A DNA stretch of 64,000 nucleotides from Alphaproteobacteria bacterium (GCA_024742735.1 JANSXV010000002.1:186001-250000); one strand, 5' to 3'; counted from the first letter of the stretch, positions 52,086 through 61,369 are shown. Made by a program: numbers and translations. The notes: a model not told the origin generated them from the sequence alone.

Positions 52086-54616
52086 CAGGGCCTCCTCAGC
52101 TGCACGAGGCGGTCGGCGCGCTCCTCGGCGTAGGCGACGGCGTCAGGAACGGACTGATTGCAGGCTTCCTGCCCGTCGGTCACGACGATGATCACGCCGC
52201 GCGCCGCATTGCGTTCGGACAGCCCGTCGGCGGCGGCGATGATCGTTGCAGCGAGCGGCGTGTTGCCGTTCGCCACGGCGCCGGTGACGGCGGCCTGAAC
52301 CGCGTCGAGATCGGACGTGAAGGGCGCGGCGACGCGCGCGCCACAGGCCCCGTCAAAGGTGTACAGCGCCGCCTCATCCCCGGCGCGCAGCTGGCCGGAG
52401 CTCAAAAGCCCTGTAAGCGCCGCCTGGGCCTGGCTGAAGCGGCTGGCGTTCGGGTCCGGGCTTTCATCCGGGGCCATGGAGCCGGAGGTGTCCAGCACCA
52501 GCGCGAACGCCGCCCCCGCCGGCGGGTCCAGGGTCAGGCCGTGATGGGTGTCGGGCCCCTGCTCATAGCGCTCCATGCGTGACGCGATCGGATCCCAGAC
52601 CGTGATGGTTCGCGGATCATCCAGCAGGCGGCCCGCCACGGCGGCGTGCTCGGCCTCCACGGCAAGGCCTGCATCCCCGCCGGTCAGGTCGCGGGGATCG
52701 AACCGGACGGTCCATTCTGCGCCGGAGCCCGACGGCGTCAGGGCTTCTCCGCCCAGGGTCAGGCTCGTGATCGTCACGGGTGCGGAGAAGGTCAGGGTCA
52801 TGTCCGCCCGGCGCCCGCGCACCTGGGCGTCGCGCCGGACCTCCAGCGTCCTCTGGCCCGCCACCCGGTCCAGCTCGTCCTCAAGGGCCGGGATGACCTC
52901 ATCAGCGAGGATCGTCTGGATATGGCGCTCGACCAGGCGCGCGCGGCCTTCGTGCTGGAGGAAGGCGGCGCTGAGCCGGGCCTGGATGTCGGCGTTGATA
53001 TAAGCCTCCCAGACTTCCAGCCTCTGGGCTTCCAGCCCGGTCAGGATCCCGTCCCGGATCGCCGACTGGACCAGGCCCAGAAAAGCGGCCCGGCCGACAT
53101 TCGGGTCCTCGCCGAAGACCAGCTCGATCAAGACGGACTTGCCCACGCCGGTCGGCGACTCAAACTGACCCTGAAGCCAACCCAGACCGGCGCCGACCGA
53201 GGTGTCGGGCTCGAACATGTCGGGATCGGGCGGGACGGAATAGGCCGTGGAGCGCCCGAACACGGCGGCCAACGTGCGCACGCCGTGCTCGGCGACCAGC
53301 TGGTCGCGAAAGTCCTCCGCGTCCGGGTCCACGCTCACGCGCGCGTAAAGCGCCTCCAGCGTCGTGCGCACCTGGGCTGAGTCCACGCGCTGGATGAAGG
53401 CCTGTTCGGCCCCCGGCGCGGCCCCCGAGCGCGCGGAACGGATGGCGTCGTTGGCCATGGGCAGCGCCTCGACGCTCCAGGTCTCGTTCTTCGGCTCGCC
53501 CTTGATCGCCCGTGCGGCCACGTCGGTCAGCTGGAAGATGGCTTCGACCGCCAGGGCATGGTGGGGCAGCATCCCGCCCTGCATGTTCATGCCCGCCGAC
53601 ACCATGGCGTCGGCGAATTCCACGCCGATCTTGGTCCAGGTATGCGAACCGCCCGTGATCAGAGCGCCCAGCGTTCCGCCGCTGACGGCGTCCAGGCCGC
53701 GCTCGACATAGCCCAGCACCCCGTCATGGGAGCCGCCGATCATGTCCACATAGGCTGCAAGGCGACGGTCCGCCTCCGCCTGGTCGGCCTGAAGGATGGT
53801 GATCCATTCCTCGATGATCTCGCCGCGCCGCTCTGTAGACCGGGTCAGATCTTCCAGCAGGTAGCGCGCCAGGCGCAGCTGGCCTTCCAGATCAACCGCT
53901 GGCTCGGTCCACTCGGCCTCATAGACCGTCGCGCCGCCGGCCCCGACGACGACCTGCCGCAGGAAGGGCGGCGCGGTGTCGGCCAGGAAGATGCGGGCGT
54001 TGTCCTGGGCCAGGTTCATGGCGTTGCGCGCGTCATCAAGACGCCGGCGCGCGGATTCGATGCGGATGCGCGCCGCGTCGTATCCGCGCTCCAGATCGCG
54101 CACCTGACCACGCAGGACCTGGACCTGTTCGTAGAGCCGGTCGGCGGCCATGTCGGCCTGCAGCCGGCGCAGACGGGCCGGGGCGCCATCGCTCTCGGCC
54201 CGGGCGATCTGGCGGCGCACATCCTCCAGCGCGGCCTCCATCTCGGCGATGGCGTCGGGATCGGCGCCGGTTTCGTACAGGCGCACAAGGCGGTCCGAAA
54301 GCGCGTCACGGCGGGCGGTCAGCGTCACCGGGACCGAGGACACGGCGCGGTCGGCCCGCTGGACACGGGTTTGCGCAGCGGCAAGCTCGGCGCTCAGTTC
54401 ATCCAGCCGGGCGGCAAGCGCCTCATACCGCTCCATGACCGGGCGGCCCTGGGCCAGGGCTGCGTCGAGCTCGGCCTGGGCGGCTGATGCTTCGGTGCGG
54501 GCCTCGCGCACCTGCTCGGCATAGCGCCGCTCTTCGTCGGTCTGGCCAAAGGCGAGGCCTGGGGTCAGGAGGCCGGCGCAAGCCAAAACCACCAGGGTGT
54601 GGATGAAAGCCTTCAC
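52085..54616 (-). CDS. Exported coiled-coil protein with a C-terminal von Willebrand A domain
   Basis: Large exported protein (843 aa). The signal peptide (1-25, cleavage near AFG-Q) is followed by long coiled coils (about 27-205: Ala/Glu/Arg-rich helices such as SAAQAELDAALAQGRP, VRRQIARAESD). A mixed region (about 205-600) includes a hydrophobic Gly-rich stretch (GGTLGALITGG), then a beta-rich segment. The VWA domain begins at about 703. Its metal site is complete: Asp709, Ser711 and Ser713 (VLDTSGSM), Thr786 (GNTPLA) and Asp814 (VTDGQE). The protein stops soon after that last motif, short of a full VWA fold. It forms a two-gene unit with the downstream membrane-anchored gene. I do not recognise the architecture. 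Confidence 0.8.
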   Translation of the reverse strand: MKAFIHTLVVLACAGLLTPGLAFGQTDEERRYAEQVREARTEASAAQAELDAALAQGRPVMERYEALAARLDELSAELAAAQTRVQRADRAVSSVPVTLTARRDALSDRLVRLYETGADPDAIAEMEAALEDVRRQIARAESDGAPARLRRLQADMAADRLYEQVQVLRGQVRDLERGYDAARIRIESARRRLDDARNAMNLAQDNARIFLADTAPPFLRQVVVGAGGATVYEAEWTEPAVDLEGQLRLARYLLEDLTRSTERRGEIIEEWITILQADQAEADRRLAAYVDMIGGSHDGVLGYVERGLDAVSGGTLGALITGGSHTWTKIGVEFADAMVSAGMNMQGGMLPHHALAVEAIFQLTDVAARAIKGEPKNETWSVEALPMANDAIRSARSGAAPGAEQAFIQRVDSAQVRTTLEALYARVSVDPDAEDFRDQLVAEHGVRTLAAVFGRSTAYSVPPDPDMFEPDTSVGAGLGWLQGQFESPTGVGKSVLIELVFGEDPNVGRAAFLGLVQSAIRDGILTGLEAQRLEVWEAYINADIQARLSAAFLQHEGRARLVERHIQTILADEVIPALEDELDRVAGQRTLEVRRDAQVRGRRADMTLTFSAPVTITSLTLGGEALTPSGSGAEWTVRFDPRDLTGGDAGLAVEAEHAAVAGRLLDDPRTITVWDPIASRMERYEQGPDTHHGLTLDPPAGAAFALVLDTSGSMAPDESPDPNASRFSQAQAALTGLLSSGQLRAGDEAALYTFDGACGARVAAPFTSDLDAVQAAVTGAVANGNTPLAATIIAAADGLSERNAARGVIIVVTDGQEACNQSVPDAVAYAEERADRLVQLRRP

Positions 54617-54770
54617 GCGCGCCCTCCGCGAACTGTCTGCAAAAGGTTAACCGCAGGGCGCGGTCCCGTCGAGCGCGCGGCTTTCCCCAGCCGTCCCGAC
54701 GCGCTATTTGCGGGGCGAACCCCGTCCGGCGCGCCCGGAGGGAAGAGAGATCATGGAGGAGACTGAAGGC

Positions 54771-55544
54771 ATGAACGTCAAAGGTATCGCAGCGGTCGTC
54801 ACCGGCGGAGCGTCAGGTCTGGGCGAGGGCACGGCCCGTCGCCTGGCTGCGGACGGAGCGAAGGTCACGATCTTCGACCTGAACGAAGAGCGCGGCGAAA
54901 AAGTCGCCAGCGAAATCGGCGGCGTGTTCGCCAAGGTGAACGTGGCCGACGCAGAAAACGTGAAAGCCGGCTTTGACGCCGCCCGCGCCGCCCACGGGCA
55001 GGAGCGCGTTCTGGTCAACTGCGCCGGCATCGGCTGGGCGGAGAAAACCGCGCGCCGCTCGTCCAAGGGCGATATCGTCATGCACCAGCTGGATAAATTT
55101 GCGCTGGTCGTGAACATCAACCTGATCGGCAGCTTCAACTGCGCGGCCATCGCCGCAGCGGGCATGCTGGAGAACGAGCCGGACGCGTCGGGCCGCGGCC
55201 TGATCGTGAACACCGCCTCGGTCGCCGCTCAGGACGGCCAGATCGGCCAGGTGGCGTACTCGGCCTCCAAGGGCGGCATTTACGGCATGACCCTGCCCAT
55301 GGCGCGCGATCTCGCGCGTGAAGGCATCCGGGTGAACACCATCCTGCCGGGCTTCTTCGAGACCCCGATCTACGAGCAGATGCCGCCGGAGGTGAAAGTG
55401 AACCTGGCCGCCAACCTGCAATTCCCCCAGCGCTTCGGCACGCCGGCTGAGTACGCCGACCTCGTCGCCTTCATGGTGACCAACGACTACATCAACGCCG
55501 AATGCGTCCGCCTGGACGCCGGCGCGCGCATGCCCCCGAAATAA
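54771..55544 (+). CDS. Short-chain dehydrogenase/reductase (HSD10/3-hydroxyacyl-CoA dehydrogenase type)
   Basis: Protein of 257 aa. The cofactor motif is VVTGGASGLGEG with a following acidic FDLNEE (NAD preference), the structural motif VNCAGIGWA, catalytic Ser in VNTASVAAQDGQIGQVAYSASKGG with Tyr and Lys, and the FFETPIYEQMPPEVK loop. Similar proteins are annotated as 3-hydroxyacyl-CoA dehydrogenase type 2. I chose ATG 54771 because GGAGGAG lies 9 nt upstream; ATG 54753 is possible. A strong terminator follows at 55569. Confidence 0.9.
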   Translation: MNVKGIAAVVTGGASGLGEGTARRLAADGAKVTIFDLNEERGEKVASEIGGVFAKVNVADAENVKAGFDAARAAHGQERVLVNCAGIGWAEKTARRSSKGDIVMHQLDKFALVVNINLIGSFNCAAIAAAGMLENEPDASGRGLIVNTASVAAQDGQIGQVAYSASKGGIYGMTLPMARDLAREGIRVNTILPGFFETPIYEQMPPEVKVNLAANLQFPQRFGTPAEYADLVAFMVTNDYINAECVRLDAGARMPPK

Positions 55545-55568
55545 GGGCTGTCAGCGGCGAATCTGAAA

Positions 55569-55598
55569 AGCCCCGGGCGAGGCCGCCCGGGGCTTTTT
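55569..55598 (+). terminator. Rho-independent terminator after the SDR gene
   Basis: 11-bp perfect stem AGCCCCGGGCG / CGCCCGGGGCT with AGGC loop, then TTTT. It is 25 bp after the stop. Confidence 0.92.
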
Positions 55599-55734
55599 CA
55601 TTTGCCAGTCATTGCGTGGACGCCCCATGATCCGCCGTATCGGCATGGGGGCTGGACATGAGCGTACTCGCATCGCCCGTCTTCGGTGTCCTGACCGCCT
55701 GGGGTGGCGGTCAGTCGCGCCCGGATCCGGGCCC

Positions 55735-56490
55735 ATGATCCTTTCGCGCCTCTCCAAATCCATCCGCGAGCAGAACTACTACGCCGTGGCGCTGGAATTC
55801 GTGATCGTTATCGCGGGCGTGGTGATCGGCTTTCAGATCCAAGGCTGGAACGAGGCGCGCGGAGAGCGGGCGCGGGAGGCCGCCTATCTGCAACGTCTGC
55901 ACATCGAAATCGAGGAGCTGGTTATCACACGCGAGGGGCGCGTTGCGAGACGCGAGCGCACAAAGGCTGATCTGGTTGAGTTCGTCGATATGCTGGAGGG
56001 CCGCTCGGCCGCTCCTCCCGGCGACGCGCACTGCAACGCGATCGGCCGTTCCTTCATCGTCAGCTATCCGACCGACAGCATCGCCGTGATTGACGAAATC
56101 CTGTCTGTCGGCGCACTTGACACCATTCGGTCGTCCGAGGTGCGCGCCGCTGTTTCGAACTATTTGCTGATCACACGGCGGGCGCGCGACGCCAACGAGT
56201 TTTCCGAGGCGATCAGCGTAGTCCTGAGTGAAAGATTCCCCCATCTTATCAGCGTCAGCGCGGCTTCCGTCGGGAACGGGTTGCTCGGCACCGAATATGA
56301 ATGCGACTTCGACGGCATGCGTGCCGATGCGTCATTCGGGAATGCGTTCGCGATCAACGCCTTCGGCTACACCTCCCACACCCATCAGAACGGTCTCGTC
56401 GATCAGGCGCTCGAAGCCCTGCACGCCGCGGTGGATCAGGCGCTCGGCCTGAGTCCCGGTCATGATCGCGCGCCTGAGGTCGCGCCATGA
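55735..56490 (+). CDS. Single-pass membrane protein, paralogue A (DUF6090-like outline)
   Basis: Protein of 251 aa. It starts MILSRLSKSIREQNYYAVALEFVIVIAGVVIGFQIQGWNEARGERAREAAYL: a short basic N-terminus, one membrane helix (about 20-37) and the GFQIQGWNE tail. This pattern resembles DUF6090-type proteins. A long helical region follows, probably coiled (IEIEELVITREGRVARRERTKADLVEFVDMLEG), then a domain with two cysteines. The function is unknown. Its stop overlaps the next gene's start by 4 nt (ATGA), and the next gene is a paralogue. The ATG is chosen because it aligns with the paralogue's N-terminus. Confidence 0.8.
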   Translation: MILSRLSKSIREQNYYAVALEFVIVIAGVVIGFQIQGWNEARGERAREAAYLQRLHIEIEELVITREGRVARRERTKADLVEFVDMLEGRSAAPPGDAHCNAIGRSFIVSYPTDSIAVIDEILSVGALDTIRSSEVRAAVSNYLLITRRARDANEFSEAISVVLSERFPHLISVSAASVGNGLLGTEYECDFDGMRADASFGNAFAINAFGYTSHTHQNGLVDQALEALHAAVDQALGLSPGHDRAPEVAP

Positions 56491-57200
56491 TCCTCTCGCG
56501 CATCACGATCGCCGTCCGGGATCAGAACTGGCTCGCGGTCCTCGTGGAGTTCCTGATCGTGCTAGCCGGCGTGGTGATCGGGTTCCAGATCAGCGCCTGG
56601 AACGAGGACCGGGCCGCCGCAGCGGACTATCGCGACGCGCTGGCGGAGGTCGAAAGCCAGATCCGGGCGGATATCGCCGAAATCGACTATCAGCTCGGCC
56701 GAATCGCCGAGGTCCGGGCCCTGGCCGAGGAGGTGTTCCCCGCGCTGGAAGCCTGCCGCACTCCTGACGGGGGCGTCGCCGCGCTGAACAGGCTCATCGT
56801 TCTGCTGGCCAATGACGTGGTCCCGACCTACGAAACCCGCGGGGTGAGCCGCCTGCTCGGCTCGGAGAGGCTTCGCGCGCGCGCTGACGACGCGGTCCTG
56901 GCGGCTCTGGAGCGCTACGATGCGGCCATGGCCGAGGAGAACAGCCAGCTCTCCGTGAACTTCCAGCTTCTGTGGGCCGAGCATGTCCTCCATCACCCGG
57001 CCATGACCGCCAATCTGGACCCGCAAGGGGAGGAGGCGCCCTTCGCGCTGGGCGTGCCGCTGGGCGAAGCCTGCGCCGACCGCACCTTCAAGCGGCGGCT
57101 GGCCGTGACTCACGCCTTCTTTGTCACGTTCGGGCTTCGCATGACGGACTTCCGCGTCCAGGCCGAGGACGCGCTCGCCGCCGTGACAGAGGCGGCTTAG
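56487..57200 (+). CDS. Single-pass membrane protein, paralogue B (DUF6090-like outline)
   Basis: Protein of 237 aa sharing with paralogue A the N-terminal pattern MILSR...QNxxAVxxEFxIVxAGVVIGFQIxxWNE, with the helix at about 20-38, and the helical segment after it (ESQIRADIAEIDYQLGRIAEVRALAEEV). Similarity fades in the C-terminal halves. It probably forms a complex with A. It converges with a GDPD gene 3 bp away. The function is unknown. Confidence 0.8.
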   Translation: MILSRITIAVRDQNWLAVLVEFLIVLAGVVIGFQISAWNEDRAAAADYRDALAEVESQIRADIAEIDYQLGRIAEVRALAEEVFPALEACRTPDGGVAALNRLIVLLANDVVPTYETRGVSRLLGSERLRARADDAVLAALERYDAAMAEENSQLSVNFQLLWAEHVLHHPAMTANLDPQGEEAPFALGVPLGEACADRTFKRRLAVTHAFFVTFGLRMTDFRVQAEDALAAVTEAA

Positions 57201-57203
57201 GGC

Positions 57204-58232
57204 CTACTCGCCCGCCATCGCCGCGCGCACCGCCGCCGCCGTCGCCGGGTGATCGGTGAACACGCCGTCCACGCCCAGGCCATAGAGCGCGCGCAGCTCG
57301 TCTTCGACGGTTTCACCGGTGATCGGAACGCGGTCGGCGCGAACGGTCCAGACATGGATGTCGAGGCCCAGCGCGTGGGCGCGTTCCAGATAGCCGGTGC
57401 TGGTTCCGTCCGGGTTGATCAGAACGGCCTTGTAGGCGCCGACCCCGTCGGCGAACTCTGCGATCTGCTCCAGGCTCAGCCCGCCTGCGTCATAGCCGGC
57501 TTCATCCGGGCCGGCGTAGAGCATGGCCAGCTCCAGCGGCGTCTCGGGGCGCAGGCGCTGGAGGAAGGCCGGATCGAAGGACTGGATGACCACCGGCGCG
57601 CCCTCGGTATTGAGATCGCGCGCCTCCAACGCATCGATCAGGGCGGGCAGCGGGTCAAGGCCCGCCTCGGCGTAGAGGCCGGGCAGCTTCACCTCCGGTT
57701 CGATGGGGATCACGCAGCTGCACAGGATTTCCTGTTCCGACACGAAATCGAGGAAGTCCACGAAGGTCAGCACCGGATACTGGTCGTTATAGCCCTGGTC
57801 GCGATCCTCGAAGACCTGGCGCGCAGTCAGGGTGCGCAGCTCGGCGGCGGTGAAGTCCATGACCCACCAGTCGGTCTGGCCGTTGCGCTCGGTCAGGCGA
57901 TCGGCGAACTCGGGCCGGTTCGCCACATCGGTGGAGGTCGACAGGTAGGGGTCATGGCGCACGATGAGCTGGCCGTCCGCGCTCATCTGCAGGTCCGGCT
58001 CCAGCACGTCCGCGCCCTGCTCCAGCGCCAGCGCATAGGCCGCCTCGGTGTGTTCGGGCCGCTCGCCCGACGCGCCGCGATGGGCGATCACCAAAGGCGC
58101 TTCGCCGGAACGGGTGTTCCATGCGAAGGCGGCGGCATCGGCCGGTCCTGTCGCCGGTTCGGCCGGCGCGCCCCCGTCAGAGCAGGCGGCGACCAGAAGC
58201 GGAACAGCGAAGGCGAGCGCGATACGGGCCAT
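57204..58232 (-). CDS. Glycerophosphodiester phosphodiesterase, GlpQ-like lipoprotein
   Basis: Protein of 342 aa. The lipobox VAAC (Cys17) follows MARIALAFAVPLL. The catalytic domain has VIAHRGASGERPEHTEAAYALALEQGADVLEPDLQMSADGQLIVRHDPYL, the canonical GDPD/GlpQ active site (HRG, ExD, H), and ends HVWTVR...DGVFTDHPATA. It would release glycerol-3-phosphate from phospholipid-derived diesters in the periplasm. I chose ATG 58232 (signal peptide), not the open frame to 58409. It is more GlpQ-like than the window's other GDPD at 16,688. Confidence 0.93.
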   Translation of the reverse strand: MARIALAFAVPLLVAACSDGGAPAEPATGPADAAAFAWNTRSGEAPLVIAHRGASGERPEHTEAAYALALEQGADVLEPDLQMSADGQLIVRHDPYLSTSTDVANRPEFADRLTERNGQTDWWVMDFTAAELRTLTARQVFEDRDQGYNDQYPVLTFVDFLDFVSEQEILCSCVIPIEPEVKLPGLYAEAGLDPLPALIDALEARDLNTEGAPVVIQSFDPAFLQRLRPETPLELAMLYAGPDEAGYDAGGLSLEQIAEFADGVGAYKAVLINPDGTSTGYLERAHALGLDIHVWTVRADRVPITGETVEDELRALYGLGVDGVFTDHPATAAAVRAAMAGE

Positions 58233-58441
58233 GGGGGAAGTCCTGAACAGGCGTTGCCGGAGATCGAATCTGCGCCAATTTACAAAAGCGGCGCGCCAGC
58301 GCCCATGATGATTTGATGACGGTCGCGCCGGGCGAGGGCGTCCTGCCGGTTGACCGGGCGGGCTGGGCGGACGATACCGCGCGCTGCGGCGCAGGCCGCC
58401 TGTCCACACCCGTTCGTCCAGTTCGAAACGAAGATCCCGCC

Positions 58442-59956
58442 ATGACGCGCAAAGAGCTCACAGTCGAAGACACCAAGATCCAGCCCTCCGCCGACCCGAT
58501 CCAGGCGCGCAAGGACAAGCTGGACAAGCTCCTCGCGCTGGGCGTCGACCCCTATCCGACGACCTGGCGGGTGACCCACCGGGCCGCTGACCTGCAGCAC
58601 CAGTATGCCCATCTGGAAGACGGCGAGGTGACCGAGGACCGCGTGGTGATCGCCGGGCGCATCACCGCCTCGCGCAATTCCGGCATGTTCCGCGATCTGC
58701 GCGACGGCTCGGGCCGGATCCAGGTCTTCACCCATAAAGAGCATGCCGACGAGACCTCCATCGCCCTGAAGACGCTCATCGATCTGGGCGACTTCATCGG
58801 CGTCGAAGGCCATGTGCGCCGCACGCCCGCCGGGGAGCTGACGGTCAACGCCGAGAAGATCACGCTGCTGACCAAGACCCTGCTGCCCATGCCGGAGAAG
58901 CACCACGGGGTCACCGATTCAGAGGTGCGCACGCGCAACCGGACCCTGGATCTGATCGCCAATGAGCGCTCGCGCGAGGTCTTCCAGGCCCGCTTCCGCG
59001 CCATCGCGGAGATCCGCAAGATCATGGCCGGAGAAGACTTCCTGGAGGTGGAGACGCCGGTCCTGCACCAGGTCTATGGCGGCGCCAGCGCGGACCCCTT
59101 CATGACCCACTACAATGCGGTCGATCAGGACATGTATCTGCGCATCGCGCTGGAGCTGCACCTGAAGCGCACGCTGGCCGGCGGGCTGGCCGACCGGGTC
59201 TATGAGATCGGACGGGTGTTCCGGAACGAGGGCGTTTCCACGCGCCACAATCCCGAATTCACCATGCTGGAGGCCTATCAGGCCTATGCCGACTACACCG
59301 ACATGATGGCGCTGACCGAAAAGATCGCTGAAGGCGTGGCCCTGGCCCTGCACGGCTCGGCCGAGGTGACGTTCGGAGAGCATACGCTGACCTTCAAAGG
59401 CCCCTTCCCGCGCCTGCCCATGCCGCAGGCGGTCAAGGACGCCACGGGTCTGGACTTCCTCGCCATGGCCGACGCCGCCGAGGCGCGCGCGGCGCTGAAG
59501 GCGAAATTCCCTGATCTGGAGATCGAGGCCGACGCCACCTGGGGGGAGTGCCTGGAGGAAGCCTTCGCCGAAGCGGTGGAGCCGACGCTGATCCAGCCGA
59601 CCCATGTCACGCACTTCCCCAAGGATATCAGCCCGCTGGCGAAGTCCGACCCGAACGACCCGCGCCTGGTCGAACGCTTTGAAACCTTCTGCAATGGCTG
59701 GGAGATCGCCAACGCGTTTTCCGAGCTGAACGATCCGGTCGAGCAGCGCGCGCGCATGGTCGATCAGGTCGAACAGGCCCACGCCCGCGGCGAAGACGCG
59801 CGCGAGCTGGATGAGGATTTCCTGGCCGCCATCGAGCAGGGCATGCCGCCCACGGGCGGTCTGGGCATCGGCGTGGACCGGCTCATCATGCTGATGACCG
59901 ACACCCATACGATCCGCGATGTGATCCTGTATCCGGCCCTCCGGGCTAAGGGATAA
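58442..59956 (+). CDS. lysS: Lysyl-tRNA synthetase, class II
   Basis: Protein of 504 aa. The OB-fold anticodon domain has VVIAGRITASRNSGMFRDLRDGSGRIQVF. Class II motif 1 is MAGEDFLEVETPVLHQVYGGASADPF, motif 2 is YEIGRVFRNEGVSTRHNPEFTMLEAYQAYADY and motif 3 is GGLGIGVDRLIMLMTD, ending RDVILYPALR. The start is ATG 58442 (family start); the frame is open to 58313. It is divergent from the GDPD gene with about 210 bp between. Confidence 0.97.
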   Translation: MTRKELTVEDTKIQPSADPIQARKDKLDKLLALGVDPYPTTWRVTHRAADLQHQYAHLEDGEVTEDRVVIAGRITASRNSGMFRDLRDGSGRIQVFTHKEHADETSIALKTLIDLGDFIGVEGHVRRTPAGELTVNAEKITLLTKTLLPMPEKHHGVTDSEVRTRNRTLDLIANERSREVFQARFRAIAEIRKIMAGEDFLEVETPVLHQVYGGASADPFMTHYNAVDQDMYLRIALELHLKRTLAGGLADRVYEIGRVFRNEGVSTRHNPEFTMLEAYQAYADYTDMMALTEKIAEGVALALHGSAEVTFGEHTLTFKGPFPRLPMPQAVKDATGLDFLAMADAAEARAALKAKFPDLEIEADATWGECLEEAFAEAVEPTLIQPTHVTHFPKDISPLAKSDPNDPRLVERFETFCNGWEIANAFSELNDPVEQRARMVDQVEQAHARGEDARELDEDFLAAIEQGMPPTGGLGIGVDRLIMLMTDTHTIRDVILYPALRAKG

Positions 59957-59979
59957 GCGGTTCAGCTCAAGGGGGGGAC

Positions 59980-60705
59980 ATGGTCGCCATCAACACAGTC
60001 ATCGCCGAAACGCTCGTGCTGGCAGGGATGTGCCTCATTGCAGCCCTGCTGTTGAGGGGCCGCGTTTCCTGGGGGTGGATGCTGGGGGCGATCGGCCTGT
60101 ACGCCGTCCACAAGGTGGCGGTGTTCCTCCCAATCATGGGTCTGGTCCCGGACCTGACTCCCGGCCGCTACAACTGGGAAGGCAAGCTGCTGGGCGTCAT
60201 CCTGGTTCTGTTGGTCGGTTGGCTGGTGTTCCGCGGCGATCTCAGATCCTGGGGCCTTACGCTGTCCCAGCGCGGCCCCGCGCCGGCCGCCGGCTTCATT
60301 GTGGCGGGCCTGACCGCGCTGGCGATGGCGGCCTTCATGTATCTGTATTTTCCTGGCGTGAAGTCGGAGCCGGCTTTGGATGTGGCCTACCAGATGACCA
60401 TGCCGAGCCTGGACGAGGAGTTCTTGTATCGCGGCGTCATGCTGGTGATGCTGGAGCGCGCCTTCCGGCCGACCTTCCGCCTATTCGGCGCGCCTTTGGG
60501 GTTCGCGGCGCTCATCACGACACTGCAATTCTATGCGACCCACGCCATGGGGGTCGGGGCCGACTGGACTCTCACCATGGCATGGTTCGACATCGTGTCG
60601 CTGATCACGGGAGCGCTCTACGTGTATGTGCGCGCGGCCACGGGCAGCTTGCTTCTGCCCATCCTTCTGCACAGCTGGTTCAACTGCGCGGGCTATTTGA
60701 TGTAG
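59980..60705 (+). CDS. CPBP (Abi/CAAX) family intramembrane metalloprotease
   Basis: Protein of 241 aa with about seven hydrophobic segments. The three CPBP motifs are visible: LDEEFLYRGVMLVMLER (EExxxR), QFYATHAMG (FxxxH) and LHSWFNCAG (HxxxN). Prokaryotic members serve in bacteriocin immunity or membrane-protein maturation; the substrate here is unknown. It follows lysS by 23 bp in the same direction. Confidence 0.9.
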   Translation: MVAINTVIAETLVLAGMCLIAALLLRGRVSWGWMLGAIGLYAVHKVAVFLPIMGLVPDLTPGRYNWEGKLLGVILVLLVGWLVFRGDLRSWGLTLSQRGPAPAAGFIVAGLTALAMAAFMYLYFPGVKSEPALDVAYQMTMPSLDEEFLYRGVMLVMLERAFRPTFRLFGAPLGFAALITTLQFYATHAMGVGADWTLTMAWFDIVSLITGALYVYVRAATGSLLLPILLHSWFNCAGYLM

Positions 60706-60712
60706 GCCGCGC

Positions 60713-60934
60713 CTAGAACAGGCCGAAGATCAGCTCGCGCACATCCTCGAGCCGCCACAGGCCGAACGCCGCGCCGGCCAGCAGGATCAGCAGGATCCAC
60801 CAGCGATAACCGCGCAGGGTCCGCCAGACGAGGAGGACCGCGCCCCAGGTGGCCCTCCACCCGAACAGCCTCAGCGGTACGCCCAGGGCCAGCGCGCCGG
60901 CGGCGCTCAGACCTGCACTGTATGCGAATTCCAT
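60713..60934 (-). CDS. Small two-helix membrane protein
   Basis: Protein of 73 aa with two hydrophobic stretches (about 5-23 and 44-60) separated by a basic loop (FGWRATWGAVLLVWRTLRGYRWW), rich in Trp/Arg. I recognise no family. A GGGGG run before the ATG could serve as ribosome site. It lies between two longer genes with little spare space, which supports it weakly. Confidence 0.5.
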   Translation of the reverse strand: MEFAYSAGLSAAGALALGVPLRLFGWRATWGAVLLVWRTLRGYRWWILLILLAGAAFGLWRLEDVRELIFGLF

Positions 60935-61027
60935 GACCGGCCCCCTGTCCGCCGCTTCGTTCGGGGAATGAGACTGGCGGGCGGGTTCGGCGTCAATAAG
61001 GCCGGGACGTTCAGGACGGGTTCAGCG

Positions 61028-61369
61028 CTAGAGCGCTTCGAGGATCGTCTCCGTCGGGCGCCCGATCGCGGCCTTGGCGCCGTTGATCAGGATCGGGCGC
61101 TCGATGAGCCTGGGGGTCTCGATCATCGCCGAGACCAGCGCCTCCTCGTCGTCGACATCCTTCAAGCCGAGGTCTTTATACTCGGCTTCCTTGGTGCGCA
61201 TGAGGTCGCGGGCGCTGGACAGGCCGAGCGCCTTGATGACGTCCTTCAGCTCCGCCGCGCTCGGGGGCGTCTTCAGGTATTCGCGCACCTCAGGCTCGAC
61301 GCCTTTCTCCCGCAGCAGCGCGAGGGCCTGGCGGGACTTGGTGCAGCGCGGATTGTGCCAGTATTCCAT
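61028..61369 (-). CDS. ArsC/Spx-family protein (arsenate reductase-like)
   Basis: Protein of 113 aa with the thioredoxin-like ArsC fold: catalytic Cys9 in WHNPRCTKSRQAL, then VREYLKTPPSAAELKDVIKALG, and the arsenate-binding-type arginine region IERPILINGAKAAIGRP. The family covers true arsenate reductases and YfgD/Spx-like proteins; no ars operon is here, so arsenic reduction is not established. It is 7 bp downstream of the CoA-ester lyase gene on the same strand. Confidence 0.9.
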   Translation of the reverse strand: MEYWHNPRCTKSRQALALLREKGVEPEVREYLKTPPSAAELKDVIKALGLSSARDLMRTKEAEYKDLGLKDVDDEEALVSAMIETPRLIERPILINGAKAAIGRPTETILEAL

